A stretch of 64,000 nt of DNA from positions 1 through 64,000 of the forward strand of contig CAJYPK010000005.1 in the NCBI GenBank assembly GCA_913776615.1, given 5' to 3'. Below are positions 34,586 to 42,869 of the stretch, piece after piece. Source of the DNA: an uncultured Hymenobacter sp. GTDB lineage: Bacteria; Bacteroidota; Bacteroidia; Cytophagales; Hymenobacteraceae. Under the pieces are notes generated by a model. It saw only the letters and a list, made by a program, of their open reading frames with translations, did no database searches and was not told the origin of the DNA. The translations under genes and the position numbers were made by a program. Numbering within the stretch: position 1 is the stretch's first letter; each line of letters opens with the position of its first letter.

Positions 34586-37500
34586 ATGCGTAAGATTCTC
34601 TTTGGCTTCCTGCTCTTTCTGGTAGTGCTGGTGGCGGCGCTGGCGGCGGCACCCTTTCTCTTCAAGGATAAGCTGCGGGCCTTGGCCGACAAGCAGATAG
34701 CCCAGCGCGTGCGCGCCCAGGTGCAGTACAACCCCGCCGACATCGACGTGACGCTGCTCAGCTCGTTTCCCGATTTGTCGCTGAACATCAAAAACCTGCG
34801 GGTGATTGGCGTCGATTCGTTTAGCCGCGATACGCTGGCCTATTTACCGCAGCTGCACGTGGGCCTCGATTTGATGAGCGTCATTAAGGGCCAACAGATC
34901 GACATTAAAACCGTCAAGCTCGACCAGCCCGACATCGCGGTGAAGGTGCTGAAAAGCGGCCGGGCCAACTGGGACATCATGATTTCGGACTCGGCCGCCG
35001 CGGCCAAGGGCCAGGATACGAGCGCCGTCAACCTGGCCATCCAGGGCTGGGAGATTACCGATGGTCGCCTGCGCTACGACGACCGCAGCATTCCCTTCCG
35101 CATGGATGCGCGGGGCATCAGCCACACCGGCAAGGGCGACTTTGCGAAGAACATCTTCGACCTGACCTCGAACACCAAAATTGCCAAGCTCACGGCTAAT
35201 TACGCCGGGGTTGACTACTTGACCGACAAGCAGGTAGATGCTGATGTGGCCATGGCGATGGACCTGAACAAAAGCCTCTATACCTTCAAGGAAAATCAGG
35301 TAAAGCTGAACGACTTTCCGTTTAGCTTCGCGGGGGCGATTGGGCTGCCCAACGCCACGGACATCACTTACGACATCACCTTCAAGGCGCTGCAAACGGA
35401 TTTCAAAAACATCCTGAGCCTGGTGCCCGGCGTATTCAACGAGCAGTTTAAGGACGTGCAGGCTAGCGGGCAGGTGGCGTTCAACGGCTATTATAAAGGG
35501 GTGCAAAACAAGCTGCGCATGCCCGGCTACGGCGTCAACCTGACCGTGACCAACGGCCGCTTCCACTACCCGCAGCTGCCGCAGGAGGCCCGCAACATCA
35601 ACGTAGCGATGGTGGTGGACAATCCCTCGGGCTTCACCAACAACGTGAAAGTCAATGTGTCGAAGTTTCACCTCGACCTGGGCACCAACCCCGTGGACGG
35701 CAACGTGACCATCGATGGCCTGGAGCCCATGAAAGTAGACGGCCGCGTGAAAGCCAACGTGAACCTGGCCGAGGCGCTGAAAGTGTACCCAGTAGCGGGC
35801 ATCGTGGCGCGGGGCCAGTTTTTCGTGGATGCCGTGGCCAAGGGCATTTACTCCAAGACCCAGATGCCGGTGGTGAACGCCGCCATCAAGATGACCAACG
35901 GCTACGTGAAATCGGATAAATTTCCGGCCCCGGTGGAGGATATCAACCTGAGCGGTACGGTGGTGAACAAGACCGGGCAGGTCAACGATACCTACGTGAA
36001 TTTGCCGCAGTTTCACATGGTGCTGGAAGGCGAGCCGCTCGATGGCCGCCTCGCGGCGCACAACATCAACTCGCCCATTTTCGACGCCAACGTGAAGGGC
36101 ACGGTGGACCTCACGAAGATGACCAAAATCTTCCCGCTCGAGGGCATGACCGTGACGGGCCGGGTGAGCGGCGACATCGCCGCCGCCGGTAACATGGCCG
36201 ACGTAGAAGCCGGCCGCTACCAGAACGTGAAGGCCAGCGGCGCGGTGCAGGCCAGCAACGTCACTTACAAGAGCAAGGACTTGCCGCAGGGCGTGAAAAT
36301 CAGCAGCGCGGCCGGTACATTCAACAACAACCAGATCAATATCCAGAGCCTGAACGGCACGGCCGGCAGCTCCGACTTCGCCGCCAACGGCACCGTGAGC
36401 AACTACCTGGGCTACCTCTTCACGCCGGGCCAGCCGCTGCGCGGCACCATGAACGTGACCTCGCACAACTTCAACGTGAACGAGTTCATGGTAGACCCCG
36501 TGACCGAGAAGGCCACGCCGGGCGCGGTAAAGGCTGCCCCCACCAAGGCAGATGGCGTGGTGCCGATTCCCAAGTTCTTCGACCTGGTGCTGAACAGCAA
36601 GGTCGATAACGTGACCTACGACAACCTGAAGCTGCAAAACGCCACCGGTACCGTGACGGTGAAAAACGAGGTGGCGACGCTGAAGAATCTCACCTTCAAT
36701 ACGCTGGGAGCTACCTTCGGTACCACCGGCAGCTACAATACCCAGGATTTGGCCCACCCCAAATTCGACCTGGGGCTGAATATTCAGAACCTGGATTTCC
36801 AGAAGGCTTTCAGCTCGTTCAACACCGTGAAGGCGCTGGTGCCGCTGGCCTCGGTGGTGCAGGGCGTGTTCAATACCAAGTTTTCGGCCAGCGGCGAAAT
36901 GGGCCAGGACATGCTGCCCAAGCTGAGCAGCCTCACCGGCGCGGGCTTGTTCGACATCGTGAAGGCCAGCGTATTGCAGTCGCCGGTGCTGAGCCAGATT
37001 TCCAGCCTCACCACCCTGCCCGAGCTCAAAAACCTGCAAGTGCTGAACAAGGTGGTGAACGCCCAGATTGTGAACGGCAACTTTGTGGTGAAGCCCTTCG
37101 ACCTGACGGTGGGCGACGTGAAGATGACGGTGGGTGGCTCCAACAGCCTGGCGGGCCTGCTCTCGTACGTGACGGCCATCAACGCGCCCACCGGCAAGCT
37201 CGGCAGCGCCGTGAGCAACAAGCTCACCCAGCTCACCGGCGTGCAAAACATCCAGGGCACCGACCGCGTGACACTGGGTCTCAACATCGGCGGCAACATC
37301 GCCAGCCCCGTGGTGAAGCTCACCAGCGGCAGCCTCAAAGACCAGGGCAAAGCCATCGTCACCAATGTGGTAAAAACCAAGCTGACCGACGCCCTGCTGG
37401 GCCTGGCCACGAAGAATAAAGCCAAAACCGACAGCACCCAGAAAGCTACTGCCACCGCCCAACAAAACTCGCAGGAGCAGTTGCAGCTAGAAATTCAGAA

Positions 37501-37609
37501 GAAGAAGCTGGAGGCGCAGGAGAAAGCCCGACAGGCCATCGGCCAGGGGCTGAATAACCTGTTTGGCGGCCGAAAAAAGGCCGCCGCGCCCGATACGACG
37601 AAGAAGTAG
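34586..37609 (+). CDS. AsmA-family protein
   Basis: A 1007-residue protein anchored by an N-terminal helix (KILFGFLLFLVVLVAALAAAPFLF). The rest is long beta-rich repetitive structure of the AsmA/TamB-like type: DVTLLSSFPDLSLNIKNLRV at the start, many alternating strands, and an AsmA C-terminal region (GLFDIVKASVLQSPVLSQIS, LTGVQNIQGTDRVTLGLNIG). Such proteins bridge the periplasm and are thought to move phospholipids or help outer-membrane assembly. The last ~70 residues are a charged Gln/Lys-rich helix. The ATG at 34586 is chosen over an upstream in-frame ATG at 34538 because it starts the anchor directly. Confidence 0.9.
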   Translation: MRKILFGFLLFLVVLVAALAAAPFLFKDKLRALADKQIAQRVRAQVQYNPADIDVTLLSSFPDLSLNIKNLRVIGVDSFSRDTLAYLPQLHVGLDLMSVIKGQQIDIKTVKLDQPDIAVKVLKSGRANWDIMISDSAAAAKGQDTSAVNLAIQGWEITDGRLRYDDRSIPFRMDARGISHTGKGDFAKNIFDLTSNTKIAKLTANYAGVDYLTDKQVDADVAMAMDLNKSLYTFKENQVKLNDFPFSFAGAIGLPNATDITYDITFKALQTDFKNILSLVPGVFNEQFKDVQASGQVAFNGYYKGVQNKLRMPGYGVNLTVTNGRFHYPQLPQEARNINVAMVVDNPSGFTNNVKVNVSKFHLDLGTNPVDGNVTIDGLEPMKVDGRVKANVNLAEALKVYPVAGIVARGQFFVDAVAKGIYSKTQMPVVNAAIKMTNGYVKSDKFPAPVEDINLSGTVVNKTGQVNDTYVNLPQFHMVLEGEPLDGRLAAHNINSPIFDANVKGTVDLTKMTKIFPLEGMTVTGRVSGDIAAAGNMADVEAGRYQNVKASGAVQASNVTYKSKDLPQGVKISSAAGTFNNNQINIQSLNGTAGSSDFAANGTVSNYLGYLFTPGQPLRGTMNVTSHNFNVNEFMVDPVTEKATPGAVKAAPTKADGVVPIPKFFDLVLNSKVDNVTYDNLKLQNATGTVTVKNEVATLKNLTFNTLGATFGTTGSYNTQDLAHPKFDLGLNIQNLDFQKAFSSFNTVKALVPLASVVQGVFNTKFSASGEMGQDMLPKLSSLTGAGLFDIVKASVLQSPVLSQISSLTTLPELKNLQVLNKVVNAQIVNGNFVVKPFDLTVGDVKMTVGGSNSLAGLLSYVTAINAPTGKLGSAVSNKLTQLTGVQNIQGTDRVTLGLNIGGNIASPVVKLTSGSLKDQGKAIVTNVVKTKLTDALLGLATKNKAKTDSTQKATATAQQNSQEQLQLEIQKKKLEAQEKARQAIGQGLNNLFGGRKKAAAPDTTKK

Positions 37610-37611
37610 AT

Positions 37612-37650
37612 TACAAAAAAACGGCTGTCATCCGACAGCCGTTTTTTTGT
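37612..37650. terminator. Rho-independent terminator after the AsmA-like gene
   Basis: Stem AAAAACGGCTGTC / GACAGCCGTTTTT with an ATCC loop, preceded by A and followed by T tracts, 3 bp after the AsmA stop. The right edge adjoins the inverted repeat at 37649. Confidence 0.92.
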
Positions 37651-37726
37651 AGGGTAAGCTTTAGCTTGCCCGGCGTCTGGCGAGCCACGACCCACCAGAC
37701 GCCGGGCAAGCTAAAGCTTACCCTAC
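37649..37726. repeat. Perfect 32-bp inverted repeat between convergent genes
   Basis: Left arm 37649-37680 starts GTAGGGTAAGCTTTAGCTTG; the right arm 37695-37726 is its exact complement. The 14-nt loop contains no gene. It touches the terminator on the left and ends 2 bp before the stop codon of the thioredoxin-like gene on the right. Confidence 0.95.
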
Positions 37727-37728
37727 AG

Positions 37729-38334
37729 TTACAGTTGCCGCATCATTTCTAGCAGCTCATGCTGGGTAGTGCGGGTAGCATCGGCCTCGTACCAGGCATT
37801 TACTTGGGCAATAAGCTCCGGGACGGGCGTTGCGCGGGCTTTCAGCTCTTGCATCAGCGCCTGCAAGGGCGCCGGGCGCGGCCCCCATACGGCGGCCTCG
37901 GTGCGGGAGTCGGTATGCAGCACCACGGCGATAGGCATGGCCCGGCCGCCATTAGTAAGGTAGCGGTCGATGAAGTCGGGGTGCGCGTCGCGCAGGAAGT
38001 AGCGGGTAGTGAGGTGGCCGCCGCTGGCTTGGGCCACGGCCTCCAGGAGCGGTACGGTGTGCGAGGCGTCGCCGCACCAGCCTTCGGTAATAATGGCCCA
38101 GGTGTAGGACTGCGTAAGCTGGCCGAGGGCCGCGCGCAGCTCGGGCAATAGGGTAATGGTGGGCGCTTCGCGGTCCATCCGGGCTACGCATTCCCGGTAG
38201 TGGGGCAGCAGCTTGGCTAGGTGCGGATCCGGATTGGGCGTGGCCAGCGCTTCGCTGATGTGCTGGCGATAGGCCGGGTAGGGGAGGCCAGTGGCAAACT
38301 GCTCAGGGGTGAGCACGGGCGCGGGGGCGGACAT
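37729..38334 (-). CDS. Thioredoxin-fold protein with a non-canonical WCGDAS motif
   Basis: A 201-residue cytoplasmic protein. The thioredoxin-like motif reads WCGDAS, with one cysteine only, where thioredoxin has WCGPC. The following GHLTTRYFLRDAHPDFIDRYL and the cis-Pro-like GGRAMPIAVVLHTD match the thioredoxin fold. Such Bacteroidota proteins are annotated as thioredoxin family; with one cysteine they cannot act as simple disulfide reductases. The function is unknown. A 335-bp gap separates it from the next gene. Confidence 0.8.
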   Translation of the reverse strand: MSAPAPVLTPEQFATGLPYPAYRQHISEALATPNPDPHLAKLLPHYRECVARMDREAPTITLLPELRAALGQLTQSYTWAIITEGWCGDASHTVPLLEAVAQASGGHLTTRYFLRDAHPDFIDRYLTNGGRAMPIAVVLHTDSRTEAAVWGPRPAPLQALMQELKARATPVPELIAQVNAWYEADATRTTQHELLEMMRQL

Positions 38335-38540
38335 AAGCTGAAGGAATGAAAACCCGCTTAACGAAAATATTATTTATCCCGGCGATTTTCAGCCAGCAAA
38401 AATCGTGCGCCACCCCGTTGCCAGCTTAGCTAAGGGAGTGAAGGCCAGCCGGCAAAGCCTACCCTGCCGCGGGGCGGGGAGGTTCTGAATAAACGGCCGG
38501 CAAGTAAGCCGAAGCTCCTCCGTATTGCGTATAACCCTTG

Positions 38541-38569
38541 TTGCAAACAGTAAGTAGTCAGTAGTTTTG
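38541..38569 (+). promoter_or_regulatory. Promoter of the ABC/HlyD/TolC operon
   Basis: TTG at 38541-38543 and TAGTTTTG at 38562-38569 (21 bp start to start) match the -33 TTTG/-7 TAnnTTTG pattern. The leader would be about 95 nt. The rest of the 335-bp gap 38335-38669 contains no recognised gene. Confidence 0.65.
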
Positions 38570-38669
38570 CAATAATTTTCATCTTTTCTTCATTTAAGAT
38601 GTTGATGAGTTGTGGCCAGGCCCAAGGCCGCAACCGTACTCGCTCCTTACCCGCTTCTTTTTTTATTCT

Positions 38670-39692
38670 ATGGCTCATCACGCTACTGCTGGCTTGCCGC
38701 CGCCTACTCCCTGGCAACGCCTCATCCGTATGCTCGATACCGAGCGCGACACGATTCGCTACATCATCTTTTACGCCGTGCTCACGGGCCTCATCAGCCT
38801 GTCGCTGCCGCTGGGCACGCAGGCCGTGTTCAACCTGGTTTCGACGGGGGCCGTGTTCAGCTCGACCTACATCCTGGTGGCGGTCGTGGTGGGCGGCGTG
38901 CTGCTGGGCGGCATTTTGCTGGTCGGCCAGATGACGCTGGTCGAGGCTATCGAGCAGCGCATCTTCGCCAAGGCGGCCATTGAGTACGCCTACCGGCTGC
39001 CGCGCATCAAGCCCGAAGCGTTGGAGGGGCTGGACCCGCGCGAGCTGGTCAACCGCTTTTTCGATATCCTGACCGTGCAGAAGGGCCTGACCAAGCTGCT
39101 GGTTGACGTCATGTTTGCGGTGCTCCAGATTTTGATGGGGGTAATCGTGCTGTCCTTCTATCACCCCATTTTTATCGGGTTTGGGCTCTTCACCATCCTG
39201 GCGCTGATTTTTGTGTACATGCTTAATTATCAGCGCGCCCTGCGCACGAGCATTGAGGAATCGGCCTACAAATACGAGCTGGTAGCCTGGCTCGAAGAAG
39301 TAGCTGGCCGCCTTGATGAGGTACGCGGTGATGACAAGGAAGAGCACAAAACCCTGGCCCGCGCCGACGAGCTGACTTCGGAGTACCTGCACGCCCGCAA
39401 TGCGCACTTCCGCATCCTCAAGTCGTACTACGCCTACGGCATCGCGCTGCGCACCATCCTCACGGCGGGGCTGCTGATCGCGGGTACGCTCTTCGTGGTG
39501 TCGCGCCAGATGACGCTGGGTCAGTTCGTGGCCGCCGAGGTACTTATCGTGATGATCAGCGGCTCGATCGAAAAACTGATGACGAGCATTAATACCATTT
39601 TTGACGTGCTGACGGCGGTAGAAAAAGTAGCCGCCGTAACCGACCTGCCCATGGACGAGCACAAGAATTCCATTGCCTTCGAGAATGCTTAA
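38670..39692 (+). CDS. ABC exporter transmembrane domain without an ATPase domain
   Basis: A 340-residue inner-membrane protein consisting only of the type-1 ABC transmembrane domain: helices at IIFYAVLTGLISLSLPLGTQ, YILVAVVVGGVLLGGILLV, ILMGVIVLSFYHPIFIGFGL and the C-terminal pair. The coupling-type region EESAYKYELVAWLEEVAGRLDEV is present. It ends NSIAFENA, exactly where the nucleotide-binding domain would begin with the usual FENVSF strand. No Walker A or signature motif follows and no ATPase gene is found nearby. The next gene overlaps by 8 nt. ATG 38670 is chosen as the start before the helical region. Confidence 0.88.
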   Translation: MAHHATAGLPPPTPWQRLIRMLDTERDTIRYIIFYAVLTGLISLSLPLGTQAVFNLVSTGAVFSSTYILVAVVVGGVLLGGILLVGQMTLVEAIEQRIFAKAAIEYAYRLPRIKPEALEGLDPRELVNRFFDILTVQKGLTKLLVDVMFAVLQILMGVIVLSFYHPIFIGFGLFTILALIFVYMLNYQRALRTSIEESAYKYELVAWLEEVAGRLDEVRGDDKEEHKTLARADELTSEYLHARNAHFRILKSYYAYGIALRTILTAGLLIAGTLFVVSRQMTLGQFVAAEVLIVMISGSIEKLMTSINTIFDVLTAVEKVAAVTDLPMDEHKNSIAFENA

Positions 39693-41067
39693 TATTTCTA
39701 ATCAGAACGTTATCGAGGAGGTATGGGAGCACGTGCCCCGGCAAACGCGCCCCGAGCTGCTGCGCACCTATGCCAGCCGCAAGCTGGGCCGCATTCTGCT
39801 GGTTATCGGCATCGCGTTCCTGATTATCCTGTTTTTACCCTGGCGGCAGACCATCGAGGGCTTTGGTACGCTCACGGCCCTCACGCCCCAGGACCGGCCC
39901 CAGAATATTCAAAACCAGATAGCCGGCCGGATTGAGCACTGGAACGTGCGCGAGGGCCAGCTCGTGCGCAAGGGCGATACGCTGCTCATGCTGTCGGAGG
40001 TGAAGGACGAGTACTTCGATCCCAACCTGCCCCAGCGCCTGCGCGAGCAGCTGGCTGCCAAGCAGGGCAACGTGCTGGCTTACCAAGCTAAAATCAACGC
40101 CACCGACCAACAGATTGCCGCCCTGCGCGCCACGCTGGAAGTGCAGCTCGAAGCCGCCCGCAACAAGATGGAGCAGGCCCAGAACTACCTCAACAGCGAC
40201 CGCGCCGATCTGGTGGCCATTACCCGGTTTTACGAAACGTCGCGCGCCCGGCTGCTGCGCTACGAGGAAGGCTACAAAAATGGCCTGTTCTCCCTCACCG
40301 ACATCGAGACGCGCCGCCTCAAGCTGCAAGAAGACCTGGCTAAGGTCACCTCGCAGCGTAACAAGGTGAACAGCAGCATCCAGAACCTGGCCAACGCCCG
40401 CATCGAGCTGGCTAACCTGCGCGCCAAGTACGCCCAGGACTTAGCCAAGGCCAACTCCGACCGCAGCACGGCCGTGGCCAACCGCGAAACCTACGAAGGT
40501 GAGGTAGCCGCCACCCGCAATAAAATTGCCAACGTGGCCGTGCGCCGCGATCTCTACGTGGTGCGCGCTCCGCAAACGGGCTACATCGTGCGCGCCCTCA
40601 AGGCGGGTATCGGCGAAACTATCAAAGAAGGTGAGAGCATTGCCACCTTGCAGCCCGAATCGCCGGCGCTGGCCGCCGAAATCTACGTGCGGGCCATGGA
40701 CGTGCCGCTCATTCAGCGCGGGCGCACGGTGCGCTTGCAGTTTGAGGGCTTCCCGGCCATTCAGTTTTCGGGCTGGCCCTCGGCGGCAGTGGGCACCTTC
40801 GGCGGCGAGGTCACGGTAATCGACGTGGTGAACAGCCCGGGCGGTAAGTACCGCCTGCTGGTGCGCCCGGCCCAGCCGCAGGTGGGCGATAAGCCCTGGC
40901 CCCGGCAGCTGCGCGTGGGCTCGGGCGTGCAGGGCTGGGTTATTCTCGACTCGGTACCCGTGTGGTACGAAATCTGGCGGCAGCTCAACGGCTTCCCGCC
41001 CACGCTCAGTAAAGAGCCCGACGTAACTCCTACTAAAGCCGACTCCGGCAAGGAGAAAGCCAAATAG
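39685..41067 (+). CDS. HlyD-family membrane fusion protein
   Basis: A 460-residue periplasmic adaptor. A short cytoplasmic segment is followed by one membrane helix (ILLVIGIAFLIILFLPW), a lipoyl-type half (IAGRIEHWNVREGQLVRKGD), a ~200-residue coiled-coil hairpin (residues ~110-280) and the second lipoyl half (VRAPQTGYIVRALKAGIGETIKEGE). A beta-barrel (VRLQFEGFPAIQFSGWP) closes the core. It would link an inner-membrane ABC unit to an outer-membrane channel. The start overlaps the upstream gene by 8 nt; TolC-like gene begins 2 bp after its stop, so this is a tight operon. Confidence 0.93.
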   Translation: MLNISNQNVIEEVWEHVPRQTRPELLRTYASRKLGRILLVIGIAFLIILFLPWRQTIEGFGTLTALTPQDRPQNIQNQIAGRIEHWNVREGQLVRKGDTLLMLSEVKDEYFDPNLPQRLREQLAAKQGNVLAYQAKINATDQQIAALRATLEVQLEAARNKMEQAQNYLNSDRADLVAITRFYETSRARLLRYEEGYKNGLFSLTDIETRRLKLQEDLAKVTSQRNKVNSSIQNLANARIELANLRAKYAQDLAKANSDRSTAVANRETYEGEVAATRNKIANVAVRRDLYVVRAPQTGYIVRALKAGIGETIKEGESIATLQPESPALAAEIYVRAMDVPLIQRGRTVRLQFEGFPAIQFSGWPSAAVGTFGGEVTVIDVVNSPGGKYRLLVRPAQPQVGDKPWPRQLRVGSGVQGWVILDSVPVWYEIWRQLNGFPPTLSKEPDVTPTKADSGKEKAK

Positions 41068-41069
41068 GT

Positions 41070-42674
41070 ATGAAAGTGCTCGCTATAAATCTTTTGACGC
41101 GGCTAGGGGGCTGGGAGCGTCCCAGCCCCAGCCCTTCCCCGGTGGGGGAGGGGAGGCCGGCGCGTACGCGCATTGGTAGCCAGCTGCTGGGTTTCCTTCT
41201 CGGCCTGCTGCTGGCCCTGCCGGCCCTGGCCCAGGACCCCGAACTGCCGGCCCGGCGCTCGGGGCTGGAGCGGGCCCCGCTCCAAACCAAGCAGCTCGAC
41301 GAAGTTCGGCCCGCCGATACGGCCAAGGTGTTTTCGCTACAAGACCTGGCCGACCTCATTTTTGCCAATCACCCCATTGTGAAGCAGGCCGCTCTGCTCA
41401 GCGAAGAGGGCCGCAGCCAGGTGCTGCAAGCCCGCGGCGGCTTCGACCCCAAGCTGGAGGCTGATTTTCACCGCAAGCTGTTTGGCGGTACCGAATACTA
41501 CAACAACTGGGGCAACCAGCTGAAAGTCCCCATCTGGCCCGGGGGCATCGACCTCAAGGCTAGCTACGACCGCTTCGTGGGTGTGTATACCAACCCCGAA
41601 ACCCGCACGCCGCTCAACGGGCTGGCGGGCATCGGCTTGTCGGTGCCCATCGGGGCCGGGCTGTTTATTGATGCCCGCCGCAGCACCCTGCGCCAGGCCA
41701 AGGCGCTGCTGAGCGCGGCCGAGGCCGACCGGGTGAAGCAGATAAACGAGGTGTGGCTGCAAGCAGCCAAGGATTACTGGAATTGGTATTATTCCTACCA
41801 GCAAAATCAGCTCATCCGCGAGGGGGTGGCGCTGGCCAGCCGGCGCTTCGAGGCCACGGCCCGCAAGGCCCAGATTGGCGACCAGGCACCCATCGACTCG
41901 GTAGAGGCCCAGATAACGGTGCAGGACCGCCAGGTGCAGAGTACGCAGCTGATTGTGGAGCTGCAAAACGCCCGCCTGCTGCTTTCCAACCACCTTTGGA
42001 ATAAGGATGGCCAGCCGGTAGAACTGCCCGACTACGCCGTGCCCCAAACGCCCGCACTCGATACCGTGAGCCGCCAGCAGTACCAGCAGCTCGCCCAGCA
42101 GGCCGCCGCCAACCACCCCACGCTGCTGAAGCTGGACGCTAAAATCGCCCAGTATCGCATTGAGGAAAGCTACCGCCGCGAAATGCTCAAGCCCAAGCTC
42201 AACCTGACGGGTACGCTCATCAGCCAGGGTAATTTTTACCAGAATGAGGTGCCGGCCTACTACAATTTTGGCCTCGATAACTACAAGCTGGGCGCGGATT
42301 TCGCCTTCCCACTGTTCCTGCGCGCCGAGCGCGGCAAGCTCCAGTACGCCCGCATTCAGCTCAAAGAGTTTGCCCTGGAAAAGCAGCAGAGCCAGCGCAC
42401 CATCGGCACGCAGGTAGGCAACGTGTACAATACGCTCAAGGCCTACGAGCAGCAGCTCCGCATCCAGGCCCAGGCGATCAAAAACCAGCGCATCCTGCTG
42501 CTGGCCGAACTGGCTAAATTCGAGCTGGGGGAAAGCACCATCTTCCTCATTAACGCCCGGGAGAGCAAGCTTATCGATTTGCGCATCAAGCAGGAAAGCC
42601 TGCGGTCGAGCTACGAGAAATCACGCGCCGAGCTGTACTACTACGCGGGCACCCGCTCCAAGACCGCAGAATAG
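41070..42674 (+). CDS. TolC-like outer membrane channel protein
   Basis: A 534-residue outer-membrane efflux protein. The TolC-type repeats are visible (ILQARGGFDPKLEADF-like start, then VWLQAAKDYWNWYYSYQQNQLI and LARESKLI-type helices). Signal peptide core is SQLLGFLLGLLLALPALAQ at residues ~40-60, so the first ~38 residues are an unusual extension. That extension (residues ~13-28) is encoded by two short GC hairpins (41107-41129 and 41132-41152). It forms a likely tripartite exporter with the two upstream genes. Confidence 0.88.
   Translation: MKVLAINLLTRLGGWERPSPSPSPVGEGRPARTRIGSQLLGFLLGLLLALPALAQDPELPARRSGLERAPLQTKQLDEVRPADTAKVFSLQDLADLIFANHPIVKQAALLSEEGRSQVLQARGGFDPKLEADFHRKLFGGTEYYNNWGNQLKVPIWPGGIDLKASYDRFVGVYTNPETRTPLNGLAGIGLSVPIGAGLFIDARRSTLRQAKALLSAAEADRVKQINEVWLQAAKDYWNWYYSYQQNQLIREGVALASRRFEATARKAQIGDQAPIDSVEAQITVQDRQVQSTQLIVELQNARLLLSNHLWNKDGQPVELPDYAVPQTPALDTVSRQQYQQLAQQAAANHPTLLKLDAKIAQYRIEESYRREMLKPKLNLTGTLISQGNFYQNEVPAYYNFGLDNYKLGADFAFPLFLRAERGKLQYARIQLKEFALEKQQSQRTIGTQVGNVYNTLKAYEQQLRIQAQAIKNQRILLLAELAKFELGESTIFLINARESKLIDLRIKQESLRSSYEKSRAELYYYAGTRSKTAE
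41107..41152. repeat. Two GC hairpins inside the TolC-like N-terminal coding sequence
   Basis: A perfect 10-bp stem (GGGGCTGGGA at 41107-41116 with its complement at 41120-41129) is followed by a 9-bp stem (CCCTTCCCC / GGGGGAGGG at 41132-41152). They lie between the start codon and the signal peptide of the TolC-like gene and are translated. Confidence 0.75.
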
Positions 42675-42738
42675 ACCGCAGATTTAACGGATTAAACGGA
42701 TTGCGCAGATACGCCCGCCTGCCTGCGGCGGGCTGACT
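42675..42738 (+). repeat. 9-nt-period 3'-end repeat after the TolC-like gene
   Basis: Starts one base after the TolC stop codon. A nine-base piece (GACCGCAGA) is duplicated over the last codons at 42662-42670, so the repeat has a short partial duplication into the gene. The rest is the near-9-mer series and a GC-rich tail as at 14447. Confidence 0.9.
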
Positions 42739-42749
42739 AAGCGAACGTG

Positions 42750-42779
42750 AAAAGGCTACCCAGTTGGGTAGCCTTTTTT
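42750..42779. terminator. Bidirectional rho-independent terminator
   Basis: Stem AAAAGGCTACCC / GGGTAGCCTTTT with loop AGTT. It is centred between the convergent TolC-like and outer-membrane-factor genes and flanked by an inverted pair of 9-nt-period repeats. Confidence 0.9.
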
Positions 42780-42799
42780 GCTTAACATTGCATCCAGCT

Positions 42800-42869
42800 A
42801 GTCAGCCCGCCGCCGCAGGCTGGCGGGCGTATCTGCGCAATCCGTTTAATCCGTTGAATCTGCGGTCCA
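42800..42869 (-). repeat. 9-nt-period 3'-end repeat inside the outer-membrane-factor 3' end
   Basis: Read on the minus strand this begins in the last codons of the outer-membrane-factor gene, whose C-terminal Trp-Thr-Ala-Asp-Ser-Thr-Asp-stop is encoded by it. The inverted partner is at 42675-42738. Confidence 0.9.

Noticed and set aside
34844..37465. Antisense ORF of 873 codons opposite the AsmA-like gene
   Set aside because: GC-rich coding DNA commonly leaves the opposite strand open. The composition (His/Val/Gly-rich) is typical of such shadows, and the sense frame is a clear AsmA protein.
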